Shown: positions 1 through 12,515 of the stretch, piece after piece
How the letters are laid out: the number at the start of each line of letters is the position of its first letter
Numbering within the stretch: position 1 is the first letter of the stretch
The notes under the pieces: generated by a model
Databases searched by the model: none
Told to the model about the DNA's origin: nothing
Seen by the model: only the letters and a program-made list of their open reading frames with translations
Assembly: GCA_018350325.1 (NCBI GenBank)
Contig: JAEVLN010000007.1
Location: forward strand, 3,949,804 to 4,013,803
Length of the DNA: 64,000 nucleotides
Direction of reading: 5' to 3'
DNA from: Globodera rostochiensis
Taxonomy: Eukaryota; Nematoda; Chromadorea; Rhabditida; Heteroderidae
Position numbers and translations under genes: made by a program

Positions 1-3000
1 AAAATTGGGGATGAAACGGGAACTGTTGATGCTGGTGCTGATGTTGTGGTGGGCTTACAGCAGCGCTGGCAAAGCTTTGGTTCCTACAAACAACAAAAAT
101 AGAGTAGTAAATTGATGAATTTGATCCCGAGTAACAACATTCATTATTCATTCCTTTTTTAATTTTAAAATCCATGTTTTATTCAAATTTGCGTACCCGG
201 AGAATCCCAACTTTTAGGGGCATATAACTTTTTTGTTTAAACAAACTGGATAAAGGGAATGATGAAGAGTTTGGAGTATCATTCAAAAGCCCTACAATCT
301 TTGAAGGTTTCAATTAGGGACAAAAATATTATTGTAGCCTCGGTTGGGGTCGATTTTGGAAATTCCCCCCCCCCCCCGCCCGCCAATACCGCTAATTGGA
401 ATTAATGATTTGATGCCTCTGTTTAATTGAAACCAGTGCTTTAACAAGCACACTTTCTCTGTGTTTGTGTTGTTGTTGCCGCCGCCGCCAGACAACTCGG
501 ATTAGAATTAGAGAAAGGATCGATCGAGATTCTCGATCGAAAACTCGGTAAATCTTGATGATATTTTTCGAGATTTTCGATCGCTGAAATTTTGCCGAGA
601 TTCTCGAGATTTTTCACTGATCTCCATCGATGAATTTTTCGAGATTCTCGATCAGCCTCAGGCCCTTTCTCTAATTAGAATAACAAAAAACAAACAAAAC
701 AGCGATTTGGTGGGCGAAACAAAAATAAAGGAATTTTTAAATGAGCAAAGCAAGTGGCTGGCTGTCTCCCCAGGGGCGGAGCCAGGGGCACGAAAATGAA
801 TTTGTTTTGAAAATTTTAAATGATATCAAACTTTTTTTTTGGAAAAATTTCTTAACAAAAATGCAATAAACCAGCAAAAAATACACCCCTAATTTGTAAG
901 AATCGACTTTTTTGATCGAGACCCCTACCCCCCCCTCCCCGAAAAAAATTTCTGGCTCCGCCCTTGTGTCTCCCTTCCAGTTAGTTAGTGTTTGTTTCTT
1001 ATAAATAAACTCATTTTAAATTGAATGTAACGCCGAGCAGAATGGGAGAATGAATAATATAAATAGGAAATATAAACATCTTTAAAGAAAGTTGTAGAAA
1101 AAGGATGGCTTTTTCACATTTCAATTTTGGTGAGGAAGTTAAACATGAACAACACGATAAAGTGATCAGAGAATAAAAATTCATCAACCATCATCCATTA
1201 AAAAATAATCATAGACCCATACAAATGAAACAATCAAACACATTTTATCCAAAAAACAATAAATGTTAGAAAATAATACGACAAAAAACAACAACAACAA
1301 TAATGCCCCCGTATCACATATTTAAGTAACTTTGACAAGAGGTACACGAAAAATTAAAATTTCTTCTTTAAAAAAATAACAAAAAAAAACATTAACATTT
1401 ATATGCCTCAACATCAAATCGCCAAAAAGAATGAGGGGTCTTGGCACAGCTCTTGTCAATGTGTTTACAAAAAGTTACACGCATTCGAACGTAAAAACAA
1501 AGGAGGAGGAAAGGAAACCATTTTAATGCGATTGTGGTGGGTACGTGTTGCAAAAGGGGGACGACCACCAAAGCATTAAAAGAGCACATCTTCTGGCAGT
1601 GCCGTGAATTAAATGCAACCCAAAATTCACCCACATAAGCGCGGGTGAGCGCGAATAGTTCAGCACCGACGGCGGCTCGTACTCGTCCAGCACATAATTT
1701 GCGGCGGGTGAACGACTGGACGATGCCATTGTTGTTGTTGCTGTTGGGCATGGCTGCTGTGAAACGATGGCACCAGCACCGCCACCACCAACGGGCGCCA
1801 CCGCCGGAGCCGATGGCGAATTGGACGAGGAGGAAAAGCTGCGATTGAAAAAGTTGGCGTTGAACCGATGCTGTTGTGCAATTGTTTGCTCCATCAAATT
1901 GGACACAACGCCACCACTGACGACAGACGAAGAAGACGGTGGTGCTCCACCACCACCAGCACCACCAGAACTGGTGTCAATGAGTACAGCAGCAGCAGCG
2001 GCGGCGGCGGCGGCTGCAGCTGACCCACCATCGCCTCGTTGAGGTGCCCAGTTGCGCATTGCCCAGTGCTGTTGCCTTAAACATGCACCAAACGGTGGAA
2101 TCAAATTCGTCTTGAGCAAGAGTTTTCGAAAAACAATTTCTGCAACACATTCTTTATTCAGAGATTCGGATTGTTGTAGACTAGAGCAAAGACGATCGAG
2201 ATTTTCTTTCAAAATCCCGATCGAAATCTCTATTGACAATTTTAACAAGATGTTATTTTATTAGTAATCAATCCCACCTCAACAGCGATGCGTTCTCCTG
2301 ATTCATACGTTCCATTTCCTCCTGCTGTTGTCGCAATTTTCGTCTGTACTCCTCCAACTCGTGTTCCAGTCGGTCTTTCTGCTCACGGACCTCCCTCAGC
2401 TCGTCCTGTGCCTGGCGCTTGGCGCGCATTTCCGCGTCCAGTTGCTGCTGTGCTTCGAAGCGCCCGTACTTGGCCTGCTTGTTCATCCGACGTGAGCCCC
2501 ATGTGCGCAACGGGCTGTGCAAAATAAAGACAAATTGATCAACCAACTGCGGGAATGACCGATCAGATCACAATAAAACGGGTTGGAACCAGATCAACCC
2601 TCCTCCTCCGCCCGTCCTTCCCCCCACGGGTTAGAGTGTATAAATGGCATGGATTCGAACAGGTTCCAAAAGTTTTTCGGGATTGAGAAAAAAAAAACCC
2701 TAAAAATGGCCTGAGGCGTCGGCAATTAAACAAAGTATAGTACAATCAAAATTTCGTGATCGAATTTTTTTTAGCGTGGGAGGGTTAGCTTTTTTTTTTT
2801 TTAAATGGGAAATTGTTAAGGAAAGAAAAAAATCACAACGATCAATCCGCGGGACTGAAGGAATGCTCGGTCGGGACCCCATCATTATTCAATCCGGCCG
2901 AAATCCCGAGAAATCCCGACGGGATACCGATCCCGTCCCATCCAGTCTCTACACTTCTTTATGCGTCGTTTTACGCTTCTGCAAAATGCCCCCATCAAAT

Positions 3001-6000
3001 CGAAAATTCACACACCTGTCGTTGACCGGAGTGTTTGCATAACTGCCGTCCCTGCTGTTCTGCTGCTGGTACTGAGACGGTGTCGCCGCCGCTGTCGATT
3101 GACCGCCGCCAATGTGTTGCTGCTGTTGTCGCTTGAAGCACTCCAGCTCGCCGGCCAACCGCGTGGTCACGTCCTGCAGCAGCTCCTGACGCTCCTTGCC
3201 GTCGCTGACAAACTGCACAATTTCCTGAATTTTTAAAAGCATTTTTTTTTTAATTTAAAAAAACAACAACAACAACAACGAGTCCTGCCTGAATTTGAGC
3301 GCTCATCCGCTGCTGACACAGCAACTCCTGCTCCAACCGACTGTTCTCCGTCCGCAACTGCTCATTCTCGGCACGCACATCCGCACACTCGCACTCCATC
3401 GTCTTCATGCGTGCGCCGTACAGCTTCTCCACACTGATGAACATTTATTTAATAAGGAAATTTGAGAAAAATGAAAATTTTAGTCTCCCAAAAAGAAGTT
3501 TCAAATATATAATTATTTAAGAAAATTAAAACATTGGCATTTTTCTTCTAAAAAATCAAATCTCATATTTTTTGTTTTTTGGATGAAGTGTGTTTTCTGG
3601 TCTCCCAAAAACCTTAAATTTCGAAAATTTATTAAAAAATAAAAATTCTGTCATTTTTCTTTATTAAACTTTTATATTTTTTGTTTTGAAATTTGTTTCT
3701 GGCAAATGGGAATTTTTAAAATAATTTTGAAATGGCCATCAGGAAAAAGAATAGTGTAGGGCCGTCTACCTATGGTTTTTTTCTCACCCCCCCCCGGCCA
3801 TGTCCATGTTATGTAAGTAGTATACTTGAGCATGTGCTCCTGGTGCTGTTTGCTCCACAACAGCTTGTCCTCCTCGTTCTCGTTGCGTTGCTGCTGCACA
3901 CGTTGCTGTTGCTCGTCCACCAGGCGCTGCATGTCGGCAACCTGCTTCTGCCAATGCTCCGCCAATTCGTGTCGGCGCATTTCCTCCGACTGAAATTCAT
4001 TTTTTATTTTTTTGTTGTTTTAATGACAAAATTTTGAAGAAAAAAAATCGTCTAGGGTACCCGTCCCCTTGAATTTTCTTCCTATTCCTTTTTTTGTTGC
4101 AGTTTCAAAGCAAAAAAATGACCTGGAGCGCCTCCTGGAACCGCTGTCGTTGTTCCTCCAGGCTCTGTGCCGCTGCTGCTGCCGCCGCCGCTTCCATGCC
4201 ATTGCCAACACCAGCATCATCATTATCCTCTTTCATTTCCGAAGTGCCGACAACGTCATCATCCATTTTTAGTGGCTCCTCAGTGCCTAGTTGTTGTTGC
4301 TGTTGTTGTGTCGAGTTGTCCAGCTTCAACAGTTTGGACTCCACCAATGCTTTTGCAGCCCGTTCCTCCTCCAACTCCTTCTCCAGCGCTGTCAGACGCG
4401 CGTCGCCTTCCGCACGGGACGCCAACGCAGCGCGCAGTTCCGCTTTGTAAATGTCACATTTTTCCTAAAAATGCAATCAAAAATTGTGTATTACTAAAAA
4501 ATTACTCCCACCTCGAACTGCCTGGCCCTGTGCTCTTGGTCGCGCAGTGAACTCTCCGCTTTGGTCAGCCTGGACCTCGTCTCGGCCAGCTCGGTGTTCG
4601 TCTCCTCGTAGTCCTGCAGTGCCACGTCGCGCTGTTTCAGCGCACTCTTCCACTCCCGGCTCTGGGTTTGCGCCTTCTCCAGCAACTCTTCGACCTTGGC
4701 GGGGGGAAAGTCCGTCATTTGAATTTTAAATATATATATATCCAATATGTCTTAAAAAAAAATTTTTTCCAAATTTTTGTATACCAGTTTGCTTTAAAGA
4801 GTGGAGCCGAAGCGAAAGCGAGTTTTAATAGAGCGCTTAGTCAATAATTATAGACCCGAAACTAGGTGAGCTAACCCCTATTAATCATTTGGAAGGCCAC
4901 GCATATGCTTCTTTATTAAATAATAATAAAGAATGAAAATTTCCTGTTTTATCACTGATTATTAGTGGAGGGCATACACAATTGTGTTTTTGCTAAAATT
5001 TGTAGCTCGACTAACCTCCTTTTGCAAGTCCTGCTTTTGCAAGATTAACTGCTGGTTCTTCTCCTTGACCTCCTTGCACTTCTTCTCCAACTCCTCCACA
5101 CCGGCCTGCTTTGTTGGACGCTGACTCTGCTCATCCTCCAACCGTTTGCGCAATATCTAAGAAATAGTAATAAAAAAAAATCAGACAAAAATTCTTAATA
5201 AATTTGCAACAATTTCTAAATGCCCCACAAAACCTTCGGCACAAGCAACCTCAAAACAAATAATATTAAAACATAAATCTAAAAATTTTTCAACAAAAAA
5301 AAAATCCACCTGTATTTCATCCTTCAGCTGTGCCACCAGCTGATCCTGGTGAGCTGGCGATTCTGGCAACGGGGGCTGCGGCTCACGGGGCGGCGCTTCA
5401 CGTTCGTCGTCCTCCTCCGCCGGTTGTTGCTGCTCGCTCGGCTTCGGGTCGGTCAACGACGGCAGCCGCGGCAGCACGCCAATGCGTTGCTGCTGTTGGC
5501 CCAGCACGGAGGAGGCGGAGGCGTCCAGCAGCAGCACAGGACGAAGGCCATTTTGGATGGTCTCCAGCAGAGAAGTGGCATCAGAAAACACACTGTTTTA
5601 AAAATGGGAAAGAAATATTGGGGGAAAAAAACAAATTTTTTTTTTAATAGGAAAAACCTTCCACTGGTGTACGTAAAGCCGATGAACGGCAAGTGCAGAC
5701 CGGTGAACGGCGCGGTCACTTTGGGCGGCTGTGTTTCGCACGGTGTGAAGTCGTTGGCCACAACGCTCGTGTCAAAGTTGGACGTGTCGGTGGGGCTGGA
5801 CACCTCCGGCTTGTAGGGAGCTTCCGCTACAAATGTTTGAACGAAAAACATTTGTGTAAAAATGCATCATATTTAGCAAAAAATTTTGGGATTTGCCCCA
5901 AAACCCATACGCGAGGACAAAGCTTGAGGGGTAAGCCCAAAGTCAAGACTTAAAATTTCCCTACAAAAATCGAATTTTTTGCATTTTTTTTTTTTGTTTT

Positions 6001-7891
6001 TTGATTACCCGTCCGAAGCTGTGTCCAATCGATGCCGGCGAAGAATGGATGCCCACGGAAGTCGTCCAGCCCATTCTTGCCAAGTCGCATTTCGCGTGCG
6101 CAGATCAATCGCGAAATCAAATCCTTTGCATCGTCGCTGATGTCAATTTCTTCCGGGAACTCGAACATCTCCTCATGGTTCATGATCTTCCCGTACGTGT
6201 CCACCAAACTTTCGGCATAGAACGGCGTTTCGCCGAATATCATCTTAATTTTTTTTTTTTGATAAAAATTTCAATGAAATTTCCGAAAAAAATAACCCTC
6301 AACACTAACCTCGTACATGCATATGCCCAACGACCACCAATCACATTCAGCGCCATATCTGCCTCGACCATCCTCAACAGCCTGAAACTGGCACATCTTT
6401 TTAAATTTTTGTTTGTCTTTTAAAAAATGGAGGAATAGCTGGTGAAAGGCATACAATCACATTTGGCAACAAATTCAAGGCGTACAACCACCTACCCGCA
6501 GTGTTTCCGGCGAAATGTAGTCGGGCGTGCCGACCGCCGTCGTCGCGCTCACTGTGCCGTCCGCCTGACGGCGCAAGCAGCTGCCGAAGTCGCCCAGTTT
6601 AATGTGTCCGGTGATGTCCAGCAGCACGTTGTCCGGCTTGATGTCCCGGTGCACGTAGCCAAGCCGGTGCACCGAGTCGATGGCCAATATCATCTCGGCA
6701 ACATAAAACTTGGCCATATGTTCCGGCACGTGCCCATGTTCTTCTTCAAATTTGCTCAACAGGGTTAGCAGATCACCGCCCACGTAGTAGTCCATGACCA
6801 AGTACTATAAAAATTTTGTTTGTTTGTTTTGTTAAAACTAGCCAATCCCCACCCCCCCCCTCAGTAAAATTTTAAAAAAATAACCTCTTTCTAGAAAAAT
6901 CGAGGTTAGAATTTTTTTTTAAAAAAATGAAATTTGATTACCAAGTTTTTCTCGTCCTGGAACGCGTAGTGCAGGTTGGTGATCCACTGCCGGTCGCCGA
7001 AAACCATCACGTCACGCTCCTCTTTGAAGCAGGCAGTCTCCGCCCGTTTAAGCATCTCCCATTTGTTCAAGATTTTCATTGCGTAAATCTGTAAAGGAAT
7101 GGTTTAACATTCGGATTTCCAGAAAATTCCAAAAATGCAACATTTTTTTCGTGAAAATTGCCTCTCCCCCCCCCCACCCCCAATATATCGCAAAATGAAA
7201 GTTTTGAGTTTTTTGAATTTATTTTCTTAACCAAAAACATTAAAAAAAATTCCCAAGTAGGCAAAATGGAATCGCCATACTGACGAAACGTTTTTTTTTT
7301 AAAATTTAGGCATAAACTAGTACCAACGATTTTGTTTTTTTGTTTATCCAACGGTTGGCGCTCATCAAAAATTTTGAATAAAATTCAAAAAAAACCTTGT
7401 CCGTGTTGGCCAGTCTGACCACTGCAACTTCGCCAAACGAGCCGCGCCCGATCACCTTGAGCACCTCAAAGTCGTCACGGCACAATCGGAGAGCCTTCAC
7501 TCGTGCCACAATCGGTTTTGCTGAAAAACAAACAAAAAAAATTTCAATGAAATTCTAAAACAAAACGTGCCATATTCAACAAATTCGGCGATTGACTTCT
7601 CTTTGCGCAGTGTGGAGTTGCAGCACTCGTCATACAAACACACCAGAGCGTCCAGCAACGTCTCCATCGACAGCGCTTCGTCATATTGCGATCCGAAATT
7701 GACAAATTGCAATTACTAAGTTTAGTAAACCCCCTCAATTCTTGGTGAAAAATTGGTAAAATTCTACAAAAATTGAATAATTTCAAGTACCCAAAAAGGT
7801 AAATCTGTTCAAGGTGTTTGAGTCGTTCAAGCGCATTGGAGGCAAATGTCGGCACGGCTGACGCGTTGTTGTTCGATGTGCCGTCCGACAT
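1..7891 (-). CDS. mrck-1: MRCK/CDC42-binding kinase, 5' part (partial, runs off left edge)
   Basis: Myotonic-dystrophy-kinase-related CDC42-binding Ser/Thr kinase of the AGC/DMPK group, which acts on myosin and actin downstream of CDC42. Exons: 7791-7891, about 7571-7690, 7396-7520, 6942-7088, 6496-6804, 6310-6381, 6009-6243, 5658-5826, 5310-5592, 5016-5156, 4512-4694, 4123-4464, 3826-3989, 3289-3433, 3016-3224, 2278-2514, 1635-2075 and 1-83. Visible kinase motifs: G-loop [16 protein letters not shown] with the ATP lysine, [31 protein letters not shown], then the AGC C-tail with [10 protein letters not shown] and [10 protein letters not shown]. Downstream exons are Glu/Gln/Lys-rich heptad coiled coil, then an Ala/Ser/Gly-rich linker. 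C1, PH, CNH and CRIB domains expected in the family lie off the left edge. Start at ATG 7891 is preceded by TTGACAG, a possible trans-splice acceptor. Phases close from the kinase exons to 2278; the junction between the first two exons does not, so the N-terminus is provisional. The exon 2 donor is GC. Confidence 0.9.
501..678. repeat. Word-iterated hairpin element (CGAGATTCTCGATCG word)
   Basis: Lies in the large left-hand intron of the kinase gene. The ends are inverted (ATTAGAGAAAGG on the left, CCCTTTCTCTAAT on the right) and the interior repeats self-complementary words such as GAGATTCTCGATCG. Same architecture as the elements at 19.9, 43.5 and 49.7 kb, with a different word. Confidence 0.6.
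768..965. repeat. Short inverted-repeat element
   Basis: Left end GGGGCGGAGCCAGGGGC and right end TCTGGCTCCGCCCTTG are inverted copies; the interior is AT-rich with poly-C and poly-T. Non-coding, intronic. Confidence 0.5.
4801..4878 (+). rRNA. Fragment of bacterial/organellar-type 23S rRNA (remnant)
   Basis: The stretch contains GGAGCCGAAGCGAAAGCGAG, TTTTAATAGAGCGCTTAG and ATTATAGACCCGAAACTAGG in the order and spacing of the conserved segment around E. coli 23S positions 700-770 (GGAGCCGAAGG...TATAGACCCGAAACC...GGTGATCTA). It lies in the kinase intron between exons 5016-5156 and 4512-4694. Only about 80 bp is recognisable, so it is a dead fragment, not a functional gene. The source could be a bacterium, an endosymbiont or an organelle. 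Confidence 0.6.
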
Positions 7892-9884
7892 TGCTACTGT
7901 CAAGCAAATGGGAAGGACGACTCTGATCAGTGATCACTGCTGACTGATCAGTTGTGCGTGATCAATACAAAATATGTTCAGCTTGAACTTCTTGAAAAAG
8001 TTAGTTATAATAAAGCAATGACAAGGTTTGAAATGTTCTCAAGAATAAAACAAAGTGACAAGGCTGTGATGCAATTTCTGTGGCTTACAAAATCTTAACA
8101 AAATTTTAACAAAGGAACTCAAATTTGGCATTGTGTATATCAAAATTTTCAAAGAAGGAAATATACGCTTCTCCCCAATAATAAAAAATTTTAAATAAAT
8201 TTGCAAATATTTTTTAATTAAAATGAGCGCAAAAAGAATTTTAGAAATAAATCGTCACTAGGGCCAGGTGCTAAAACCCTAAAATAGGTACTAGAAAGTG
8301 CCAAAATCAGGGGGTAAGTTGGCCAAAAATTTATTATTCATATGACAACATTTTTTAAATTATTTTAAGATTGTTGAAATTAGATTTACGCAGAAACATT
8401 TGCTTTCTTTATAACTATTGCTTAACAAAAAGTTTAAAATATTGGTTAAAGAAAGGTAATGGAAAGGAAAGCAATGAGTCAATATGTATAACATATTTAG
8501 AAACAAAAAATGCATTTTAAATTGAAGCAAAATGTATGGGGGGGGGGGGGAACGAACGGGCCGCGTCTGGGACGTTTAACAAAAAGGCTCTCTCTCTCTC
8601 TTTTTTCCAATTGCAACTAAAACAAAATTGTCACCAAGTCGAAAATTGAAATATTTAAAAAAATGATTTAATGTGCTTTTTAGAATTGCAAATTTATCAA
8701 AAATTGGGGGCCTTTTTCACAAACGGAACAAGCAAAATTGTTGATTCACTTACAACCTTTTTACCTACAAATAGAGAGCGGCCAAACCAATTTTTCGGGA
8801 TTGGAATCCCGACCAAATCTCGGTCCCAATCAATCGCGAACAATTCAAAAAAGGGCTCGGTCCGGATCCCGAATTCAATCCCGCGAAAATCCCGACCGGG
8901 ATCCCTTACCTGACCACGATTGATCTACCCCGAAAAATGCCAAGCTCGAAATCTTTGCACCGCCATCGTCATCTGGCGAGGGAGGGGGGGGGGGGGGGAG
9001 ACGTCCACAATCCTAATTTATGGGGGCTTTAGGTTTGTAGAAAAATGATATATTGGGCCCCTCTCCCTATTCCGTAGTGTTTGCACTCTTGCACAGATCA
9101 CACTGCTCGCACGCAGCAAGCAAGCCAGGACAAGAAGAAATGGTGTTGATCAAACACAGTCGAAGATGTACCGCCTCCCCCCCCCCCCCAACCACTCTAG
9201 ACAGAGTTGTACAATTCCAAATATTTGTACAAATAGTAAACCAATTTGAGAGGGGGGGGGGGGGTAATTTTAAACCAAATTTGCCAAATACCAAAGTTTG
9301 GGTCGGTTTGGTATGGTTGTCCGGTCTCTACTAGACATTGGGGCTGTGTGTGTGGTGTGTGGCTAGGATGTACCGGATTTCCGGGCTTTTTTGGGGCCGG
9401 ATTTTTGGACCTTTTAGCAACATTTTACACAAAAATTGGCGCATTTTTTTTGTTGTTTTGGATCAGTTTTACAGACAAATAACCTTTGAAATTCTTTAAA
9501 CATATTAAAGCAAAAGTGAAAAAAAAATTTGAAATTTCCGGTTTCCGGTCCAATTTGTTTTTGTGTGGAATCCGGTATAGGTACATCACTAAATCTTTTT
9601 TGATGACTTTCTGTCATGCTAATGGGGGCTGTGCTTGCTGTTTGTCGAGAAGAGGAGATGGTGATCGATACGCGGGCGATTGTCGCCGCGAGGAGTTTTG
9701 GGGGGGGGGGGAGGGGGACGAACGGAAATGGAAAACGAAATGCACAAAAATGCAAACAGAGTGAATGAATAAACCAACCAACCCAACCCAACGAGGTGAA
9801 GGCGGGTGAAATGATCATCATCGTGTCCCCCCATCCCGCCGTTTTGTTCAATAAATGCAACAAAAAGTTGCATTTTAATGGAGA

Positions 9885-10150
9885 AAAATAGGGACTTGAG
9901 AATCGTAAAGTTGAAAAATCGGCAAAACCGGTTTTCACGTTTCCCGATCCCGGTTTTTGAAAAAGCGAAATCCCAATCCCGGTCCTGGTTCGACATGCTG
10001 GTCCCGATCCGATCCCGGCTTTCACGGTCCCCGTCAATCCCGGTCCCGATTTTCCCAAAAATCCCGGTCCCGATTTTTCCCAAAAAATCCCGGTCGCGAT
10101 TTTCCCAAAAATCCCGGTCCCGATTTTTTCCAAAATCCTGGTCCCGACCT
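9885..10150. repeat. Word-iterated repeat (ATCCCGGTCCCGATTTTCCC)
   Basis: Degenerate tandem copies of a 20-25 bp unit containing ATCCCGGTCCCGAT, ending in CCTACTCTAACTG. Antisense copies of the same word occur at 21.65, 49.7 and 51.1 kb. Confidence 0.6.
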
Positions 10151-10242
10151 ACTCTAACTGTAATCAATCACAATAAATTGCAGGCCGCTACAGCATTCAA
10201 GACAACAACAACATTGCCTACTTCGTCGGCGTAAAGCATTAA

Positions 10243-10415
10243 TAATTAGAGACCGGAAACTTGGACCCAAAACCAAAACATTTTTTGGGTTTTGGTTTTT
10301 TTTGGGTTTTACTCCGAGTTGACCCAAAACCAAAACCCAAAAAACTTTTGGTCCAATTTTTTGTACAAAAACCCAAAAAAAAATTTTGGTTTTGGTTTTG
10401 GGTCCGATCTCTATT
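10243..10415. repeat. Word-iterated hairpin (GGGTTTTGG word)
   Basis: Starts TTAGAGACCGGAAACTTGG, iterates ACCCAAAACC and its complement, and ends TCCGATCTCTATTAA. Near-identical relatives lie at 61216-61410 and 62160-62360, and a short version at 15082-15172. Confidence 0.6.
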
Positions 10416-10562
10416 AATAATAGTCCCTTTTTGTTGACATTGGCATAATTTCTGGCAAAATGTTTGTAAAATGCGAGTGTTTGTGCATCGAGTTGGTGCT
10501 GTGGCATTTTCGGGGTATAACGGTGGCAAATAGACGACACAACAAAATTTATTATTTAAAGT

Positions 10563-11851
10563 TCATAATAATAAAAAAATAAATATAATTTCTGAGATTA
10601 AAGGCAAGAAAAAACATAATGAAATGCCAAAAAATGAATTGGCCAATGCACTTGAAGCGCGAAATGTTGGCACGGTATGGAAAATGGCATTTGTGCCATC
10701 GTTGTTGAGATTTTTGTCCGATAAATGTTTAGGTCTTCCGGCATTTGATTCTTGATCATGTACATAAGTTGCCAAATCCTCTTCGTCTTTCTTGATCAAT
10801 CCGTCTTTGTTACTGAGGTTTAAAAAGAATTAAAGAAACGAAAATATACCCAAAAAATTATTTTTAGGGGGTTGTATAAATGCTAAAATTGACATGCAGT
10901 GGCCTAATTTCGCAAAATTGGCGTTTAAGAGCCAAAATATGCACAATGCAAAAATATTTTCTAATCCCGATCACTGATCAGTGATTTCGATCAGATCAAA
11001 TTTTCGTGGAGCATTGAAAGCCAACTCCGTCTCCTCCATAATTTTTAGTAAGCCTAGGCCTGAGTTGGCTAGACGGAGTTGGCCCAGACTGAGTTGGCCA
11101 AGACAGAGTTGGCCCAGACGGAGTTGGCCCAGACTGAGTTGTCTCCCCACCGTCAAAAGATGTCTTCCCAATTTACTTGAAGAATTGGCCGTGTTCATCG
11201 TCGAGTTCCTCAGCCGCAAAAAGCAACGAATTCAGCCAAAGTTCCATTGGAAGAAAATGCATCGCCGTGGGCGCTATTGCCAAATCGCGCGCACAAATGG
11301 CACTGATCCAATTGTGCCGGCTTGCATTGTTTGCACTTTGCTTTGCTGACAGCCGATCGACAAGTTTTAAGCATAGTTCTGGGGAAATTTTTTTAGCGCC
11401 AATTTTAATTAAAAAATATTTTTTATGAATTCGGTAAAAATGCCATTGCGCACCATTAATTTGTCCATTTCTGTTCAAAAATGCCTGATTTTCAGGGAAT
11501 TTGAGGCCCGCTTGACAACTTTGGCCACAAAGATGCCCAACTGCTGCTGCTGATGAAACAAAATGCTGCAAAAGTGAGGCACCGTTTTATTGTAAAAATT
11601 CTAAAAAATTACCGATTGAATCAGTTTGGGGGACGGGAGACGGACAAAAATATTGAAAAAACGATTTCCAAAATTTTGAATTAAAATCTCCGTGCCAACA
11701 TAGTTCAGGCTGATCCGCACACTTTCTGCTGTCCGTTGAACAATTTCGACAGCCCTTAACGAGTTTTATATTATCTGTCCATTCATGAAAAATGCCACGA
11801 AAATAGCACTCGAACGAGTAGCATCTGATCGATCAGCTTAAAAGCCATCAT
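10563..11851 (-). CDS. Unrecognised protein with hydrophobic C-terminus
   Basis: Four exons joined by GT-AG introns with phases that close exactly: 11799-11851, 11613-11754, 11177-11565 and 10563-10812, giving 277 residues. No family was recognised. The N-terminal part is mixed alpha/beta-like (RISLNYVGTEILIQ), the third exon carries a few cysteines and a Trp-rich segment (MELWLNSLLFAAEE), and the last exon ends in a long hydrophobic run (FGISLCFFLPLISEIIF) directly before the stop. That ending suggests a tail anchor or GPI-anchor signal. The start is the first of two adjacent ATGs at 11851; no clear signal peptide precedes the body, and an additional upstream exon is possible. Lies 0.7 kb beyond the stop of another unknown gene on the same strand. 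Confidence 0.45.
11060..11145. repeat. Short minisatellite, GAGTTGGCCCAGAC unit
   Basis: About five copies of a 16-17 bp unit containing GAGTTGGCCCAGAC, within the intron between 10812 and 11177. The word is close to the terminal word of the mobile element at 49920-50852 (GACGGAGTTGGC). Confidence 0.6.
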
Positions 11852-12515
11852 CCCCTACTGTTTTGTTCCGTCAATTTCTGTGCCAGAATTTGTTGTCCCG
11901 TCCACAAATGTTGGCGGAAGAGCATTCTGATCACCGGAGTCCGCCAAGTACAACTTTTGATCATGGACACATCCCTTTTTTGGCCGAATTATCAATGCGA
12001 TCTGTTGGGGGGTGCAGTTTAATTCCGGTACTTTTAATGTTATGGGGGACTCTCCAGCAGATCAACAAATAATGGACAGAGCCCGATCAAACCCCCCCCC
12101 CCCCCATTTTTCAGGCTTTTTGTGGTCATCAGATTTATCATATGACATCGTTTTAGATGTGATTTGAAAATCTATGATTTTTATTTAAAAAAAGTTAGCG
12201 AGTTAAAGGGAATTTCATTGCTAACACAAATAATTTAGTAAGAACAACGGTCTGGAGTTCGAGAATATAAGACCATCATAATTTCTTGAGGAACTTTCAA
12301 GAAATGTCAAATATACTTTTGCTATTACATTCTAAAGACTTTTAACTTCTTTTTTTGAAAACTTGTTAAACGATTTTAATTTTCAAAATGTACTTAATAA
12401 AATTCGATAAAACGAACATTGGTTATGCCAAGTATTTTGGTCTTGAATTGATCCGTTTTTGTGCTGCCGCTGCTGCTGCTGTTGATCATCAGCAGATCGG
12501 AAGCAGTGATCTGGA

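Larger units (their letters stand above)
7892..10562. other. Gene-free stretch with word-iterated repeats and poly-G runs
   Basis: No coding exon could be supported on either strand. It holds poly-G or poly-C runs near 8540, 8985, 9182, 9252 and 9703, and hairpin repeats near 8772-8925 (CGGGAT/ATCCCG words), 9885-10150 (ATCCCGGTCCCGATT word) and 10243-10415 (ACCCAAAACC word, bounded by AGAGACCGG and ATCTCTA). The presumed promoter of the kinase gene lies just upstream of 7891; no motif was recognised. Confidence 0.5.

Noticed and set aside
1392..1751. Minus-strand ORF left of the kinase Ala/Ser-rich exon
   Set aside because: Overlaps intron sequence after the donor at 1631-1635; its downstream part is not exon-like.
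4094..4550. Plus-strand Leu/Ser-rich ORFs opposite the kinase coiled coil
   Set aside because: Shadows of Glu/Gln/Lys-rich coiled-coil codons on the minus strand.
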